Source: VXRJ01 sp965246995
GTDB lineage: Bacteria; Acidobacteriota; Vicinamibacteria; Vicinamibacterales; UBA8438
Assembly: GCA_965246995.1 (NCBI GenBank)
Contig: OZ252008.1
Span: forward strand, 2,232,001 to 2,296,000
Direction of reading: 5' to 3'
DNA: 64,000 bases
In this document: in pieces, positions 60,918 to 64,000 of the stretch
Layout of the letters: every line of letters starts with the position of its first letter
Numbering within the stretch: position 1 is the first letter of the stretch
Made by a program: the position numbers and the translations under genes
Notes under the pieces: model-generated
What the model was told of the DNA's origin: nothing
What the model saw: only the letters and a program-made list of their open reading frames with translations
Database searches by the model: none

Positions 60918-62303
60918 GTGGCACCCCCCTTGGACCCAGACAATCAGCCGACCCGCACCACCCCTCCCGCCGCACCGGAGCGGTCAGCCTCTGCACCCAC
61001 GGCCGACGGGCCGTGGTACCGGCAGGTGACCGGGGACCAGTGGAAGGCGTTCTTCGCGACGTTCCTCGGCTGGATGCTCGACGGCTTCGATTTCCTCATC
61101 ATGACGTTCATCCTGATCGACATTCAGGAGAGCTTCACGGTCGACCGCGCGCTCGCCGGCGCGCTCGGCACCGTGACGCTGATGTTCCGTCTGGTGGGAG
61201 GCCTCGGCGCAGGCATGATGGCGGACCGGCGGGGGCGGAAGCTGCCCCTGATGTTGTCGATCCTCTGGTTCTCCATCTTCGCGTTCCTGAGCGGCTTCTC
61301 CACGTCCTACGCCATGCTCTTTGCCTTCCGCGCGCTCTTCGGCGTCGGAATGGGAGGGACGTGGGCGGCGGGAATGCCGCTCGCGTTGGAGCACTGGCCG
61401 ACGCGGCTCCGCGGTCTGGCGTCGGGGCTGCTGCAGGGTGGCTGGTACTGGGGCTACATCCTGGCGGCGCTGACGTACCACACCATCTATCCGCTCTTCG
61501 AGGGGGTTGCCGATCCGTTCGGCGGCGGCGCCGGCTCGACGATCGGCTGGCGGGTGATGTTCTGGGTCGGTGTGCTGCCCGCGCTGCTGGTGCTCTGGAT
61601 CCGGCGCAGCGTCAGCGAGAGCCCGGTCTGGCTGGAGCGCCAGCGGCACCTGCGCGACGCGGCGGCAGCGGACCGTGCCAGCGAGGGCAACGCGGCCGAG
61701 CGCGTCTCGGTGCTCCGGCTGTTTCGTCCCGAGTTGCTCTGGGCGACCGTGCAGTCTTCGGTGTTGATGGGAACGTTCATGTTCTCGTACTACTCGCTCA
61801 GCTTCTGGTATCCCACCTTTCTGATTGAAGAGGGATACCCGACGCTCGGCTATCTGCTGTTGTTCAACCTGGCCGGGATCGTCGGCATGGCGTTGTGGGG
61901 GCGTGTTTCGGAAACCGCCCTCGGCCGGCGTGGCGCGGTGACGGTGGCGGCGCTGATCGGCGTCGCCTCGCTCCCGGCGTTCCTCGGCTCCGGGGCGATT
62001 CTGCTTGCCATCGGCGCGGTCGTCATGGGCGTGTCGGGCGCCGGCATCTGGGGTGTCGCGCCGTCGTACCTCGCGGAGCGCTTTCCGACTGCGGTGCGTG
62101 GCGTCGGGCCGGGGCTGACGTATCACCTCGGCGCCGCGCTGGGATCGATGACGCCGTTCGTCTTGGGGCGGCTGCAGGACGGCGGCATGAGCACCGGGGA
62201 TGCGATGCGGATTTGCATCGCGGTCTCCGGCCTCCTGGTCGCTGCAATTATCTGGATGGGACCGGAAACACGCGGGCGCCGCTTCACGCCGACGGAGGCC
62301 TGA
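60918..62303 (+). CDS. MFS transporter (sialate/aromatic-acid proton-symporter-like)
   Basis: 461 residues from GTG 60918; the frame extends to ATG 60852 but that start has no ribosome-binding site. About 12 transmembrane helices are visible. WMLDGFDFLIMTFILIDI (helix 1), GAGMMADRRGRKLPLMLS (A-loop DRRGRK motif), RALFGVGMGGTWAAGMPLALEHWPTRLRGLASG and YLAERFPTAVRGVGPGLTYHLGAALG resemble the NanT/AAHS branch. Substrate unknown. Diverges from the carboxylesterase gene. Confidence 0.83.
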   Translation: MAPPLDPDNQPTRTTPPAAPERSASAPTADGPWYRQVTGDQWKAFFATFLGWMLDGFDFLIMTFILIDIQESFTVDRALAGALGTVTLMFRLVGGLGAGMMADRRGRKLPLMLSILWFSIFAFLSGFSTSYAMLFAFRALFGVGMGGTWAAGMPLALEHWPTRLRGLASGLLQGGWYWGYILAALTYHTIYPLFEGVADPFGGGAGSTIGWRVMFWVGVLPALLVLWIRRSVSESPVWLERQRHLRDAAAADRASEGNAAERVSVLRLFRPELLWATVQSSVLMGTFMFSYYSLSFWYPTFLIEEGYPTLGYLLLFNLAGIVGMALWGRVSETALGRRGAVTVAALIGVASLPAFLGSGAILLAIGAVVMGVSGAGIWGVAPSYLAERFPTAVRGVGPGLTYHLGAALGSMTPFVLGRLQDGGMSTGDAMRICIAVSGLLVAAIIWMGPETRGRRFTPTEA

Positions 62304-62329
62304 ACGGTGGCCGATCGGGAGTAGACGAG

Positions 62330-63103
62330 ATGCAGCAGTACGGTGAGCGGCAGGAACAACGCAACAACCACCAATGTCAGGGTTTGCACGCACGCGGCGT
62401 ACGCCGTTTGCTGGTGGTGGCAATGGTCGGCGCCTCCTTTCTGGGTGGCATGGTGGGCAGTCTGCTGACGGCAGGTCGGGTCAGTGCGCAGGGCCCTGAC
62501 GTCGTGACGACGACCCAGGTGAACCTGGTGGACGAAGCCGGCAACCTGCGGGGCATCCTGGCCGGAAGTGACGAGGGCGGGCGCGCGTCACTCGCCCTGT
62601 TCGACGCCGCGGGCATGGCCCGAAGCCTCCTCGCGGTGCAGGCGGACGGCACGCCGCTGTTGCAACTGCAGGGGGCTGGAGGTGAAACCCGTCTGTTGGC
62701 GACCGTGCAGGGCGAAGACACCATTTTGATGGTGGGCGAAGAGGGCACCGCCCAGGGGGTGCTGGGCAACGTCCAGGGCCGGCCGATCCTGAGCCTGAGT
62801 GACGGTGGACGAAGCCGGCTCCAGTTGCATCTCAGTCCCGAAGGCTTGCCACGCCTCGCCCTCTCGGACGGCGCCGGGAACGAGGGCGCATCGCTCAGTG
62901 TCGGAAGCGATGACCAGCCAGAACTGCGCCTGACGACAGAGGGCCGCCAGCGGGCGCTCCTGACGGTCGCGCAAGGTGCGACGGTTCTCAACCTGTCGGG
63001 CGCCGACGGGATCCGGATGGTGGCAGGCGTTGCGCCCGACGGCAACCCGAGCGTCACCTTCCTCGACGCGGCAGGAGAGGTGACGGCCCGGCTTCCGCAG
63101 TAG
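62330..63103 (+). CDS. exported beta-strand repeat protein
   Basis: 257 residues with a membrane anchor or signal (RRLLVVAMVGASFLGGMVGSLLTAGRVSAQ). The rest is a chain of ~20-residue repeats of hydrophobic strand, then DxxG or EGG turn, then strand: NLVDEAGNLRGILAGSDEGG, SLALFDAAGMARSLLAVQADG, LLQLQGAGGETRLLATVQGED, ILMVGEEGTAQGVLGNVQGR, ILSLSDGGRSRLQLHLSPEG, RLALSDGAGNEGASLSVGSDD, LNLSGADGIRMVAGVAPDG. This predicts a beta-solenoid or filament-like fold. I do not recognise a named family. It starts 26 bases after the MFS gene. Confidence 0.72.
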   Translation: MQQYGERQEQRNNHQCQGLHARGVRRLLVVAMVGASFLGGMVGSLLTAGRVSAQGPDVVTTTQVNLVDEAGNLRGILAGSDEGGRASLALFDAAGMARSLLAVQADGTPLLQLQGAGGETRLLATVQGEDTILMVGEEGTAQGVLGNVQGRPILSLSDGGRSRLQLHLSPEGLPRLALSDGAGNEGASLSVGSDDQPELRLTTEGRQRALLTVAQGATVLNLSGADGIRMVAGVAPDGNPSVTFLDAAGEVTARLPQ

Positions 63104-63140
63104 AATCAACCGGGTCGCTGCGCGGCCGAAAGGACTCATC

Positions 63141-64000
63141 ATGTCAATACTCCCTCACCGTCGCTATTGCTGTCTTGGCCTCTACCGCGCGGTTGCAATC
63201 GGGATGGCCGCGGCGCTGATCCTGGCGATTGGCGCTCCGCCCGCCGACGCGCAGGGCGGCGATCACCCGAAGCGGATTGCGCTGTGGGGCTCGTCGGTGC
63301 CAAACGGAACCGGGGACGAGACCAACCAGGGAGGCTACACCGGTCGCTTGCGCGAGCTGCTCGAGCCGCGCGGCTGGGAGGTGATCAACGTCTCCCGCGG
63401 CGGTGACAACACGATCACCATCACCCCGCGGTTCGAGCCGGAAGGGACCCCGGATCCGGAGTCCCGCTACCTCATCCCGGTCGATCCGGGCTACGTCGTT
63501 ATTGCCCTCTCGCTCGGCAACGAGGGAATCATGCGGTGTCCGCCAGGGCAGGAATCGCCCCGCTGCGCCGCTTCGCAGGACGCGCAGGACGCCGTCTCGC
63601 AACAGTGGGCCGACGGCATGCAGCGGCTGATTCAGCGGGCGCGAGACAACAACATCATTCCGATCGTCGGCAACACCTACGCGCGCGGGGACTTCAACGA
63701 GGCGGAGTACGCCCAGACGCGCCAGATGAACCTGCTGATCAACACCTGGGACGTCCCGAGCGTCAATCTGCTCGGCGCCGTCGACGACGGGTCCGGCCGG
63801 TGGGCGCGGGGGTTCTTCCCCGAACCGATCCACCCGAATGCGGCCGGGCACACGGAGATGTTCCACGCGTTCGTGCCGACGATGTTCGATGCGCTAGCGG
63901 CCGGCAAGCCGATCCCGCAGAAATCGGACGCGGCCGGGTTCGCGCGGATCCGGGGGAACGCGCGGTCGCCGCTCACGTTGGATGTTGACGATACGATGCG
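63141..64000 (+). CDS. SGNH/GDSL-type hydrolase, exported, 3' partial
   Basis: Open from ATG 63141 to the window edge (286 codons). Signal peptide: GMAAALILAIGAPPADAQG. SGNH blocks are RIALWGSSVPNGTG (block I, GSS in place of GDS), VINVSRGGDNTI (block II Gly), VVIALSLGNEGI (block III Asn) and FFPEPIHPNAAGHTEMF (block V, His). Asp of the catalytic dyad is replaced by Pro-Ile before His, as in some family variants. It probably cleaves an acyl ester or carbohydrate acetyl group outside the cytosol. The C-terminus is missing. Confidence 0.82.
   Translation, partial: MSILPHRRYCCLGLYRAVAIGMAAALILAIGAPPADAQGGDHPKRIALWGSSVPNGTGDETNQGGYTGRLRELLEPRGWEVINVSRGGDNTITITPRFEPEGTPDPESRYLIPVDPGYVVIALSLGNEGIMRCPPGQESPRCAASQDAQDAVSQQWADGMQRLIQRARDNNIIPIVGNTYARGDFNEAEYAQTRQMNLLINTWDVPSVNLLGAVDDGSGRWARGFFPEPIHPNAAGHTEMFHAFVPTMFDALAAGKPIPQKSDAAGFARIRGNARSPLTLDVDDTM

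Noticed and set aside
1..64000. tRNA, rRNA and CRISPR arrays
   Set aside because: No T-loop plus acceptor pairing, no conserved rRNA core and no regularly spaced repeats were seen. Small tRNAs could still be missed by eye.

Overview
The window is high-GC, gene-dense bacterial DNA. It is rich in secreted beta-propeller proteins (NHL, PQQ-type), a DUF1592/DUF1588/DUF1585 cytochrome-like protein paired with a Tat-exported DUF1552 protein, DUF5916/CBM9 outer-membrane-type proteins, lipoprotein hydrolases and a penicillin acylase. That combination is typical of Acidobacteriota, probably Vicinamibacteria-like environmental or metagenomic lineages. This placement is an inference from gene content; no rRNA gene is present. 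Both ends cut through genes: the DUF1592-type gene at the left, and an SGNH hydrolase at the right that is open to the last base.

Layout. 1-9 kb: cytochrome-like/DUF1552 pair, a glycosyltransferase, a PhyH dioxygenase plus SAF-domain oxidoreductase pair with a divergent cupin, and a large exported protein of unknown function. 9-9.4 kb: a decayed toxin-antitoxin module. 9.7-15.5 kb: a minus-strand run of exported proteins. 15.6-17.6 kb: a hydroxyisobutyrate-dehydrogenase-like enzyme and MutY. 17.6-25.7 kb: an NrtR-like Nudix regulator facing an ARPP-1 gene across a sharply defined promoter with inverted repeats, then a DASS transporter, propeller lipoproteins and a phosphatase-ADP-ribosylglycohydrolase fusion, which suggests an ADP-ribose/NAD theme. 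25.7-35 kb: hydrolases, an acyl-CoA ligase, an SDR, a CMD protein, transporters and a LarA-family racemase. 35.1-35.7 kb: an intact RHH/PIN toxin-antitoxin pair.

35.8-40.2 kb holds the most notable locus. Two UGSC-family proteins are each interrupted in frame by UGA and read as selenoproteins, and both carry the same SECIS-like hairpin 12 nt after the UGA. They bracket a beta-oxidation multifunctional enzyme and a 374-residue protein of unknown function. A paralogue of that unknown protein, at 44.1-45.8 kb, is fused to a thioredoxin-like CxxC domain, which supports a thiol/selenol redox role.

40.3-43 kb is a graveyard of broken genes: cobQ, a retropepsin frameshifted in its active site, and the tail of a DNA methyltransferase. 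43-48.9 kb has an AHL-lactonase-like lipoprotein, the redoxin fusion, an outer-membrane barrel and a cobalt-type nitrile hydratase operon. 49-64 kb has a PQQ-type dehydrogenase, MBL hydrolase, polysaccharide deacetylase, penicillin acylase, a complete IS1380-family element landed on the stop codon of a carboxylesterase gene, an MFS transporter, a beta-repeat exported protein and the truncated SGNH hydrolase. No tRNA, rRNA or CRISPR array was recognised.
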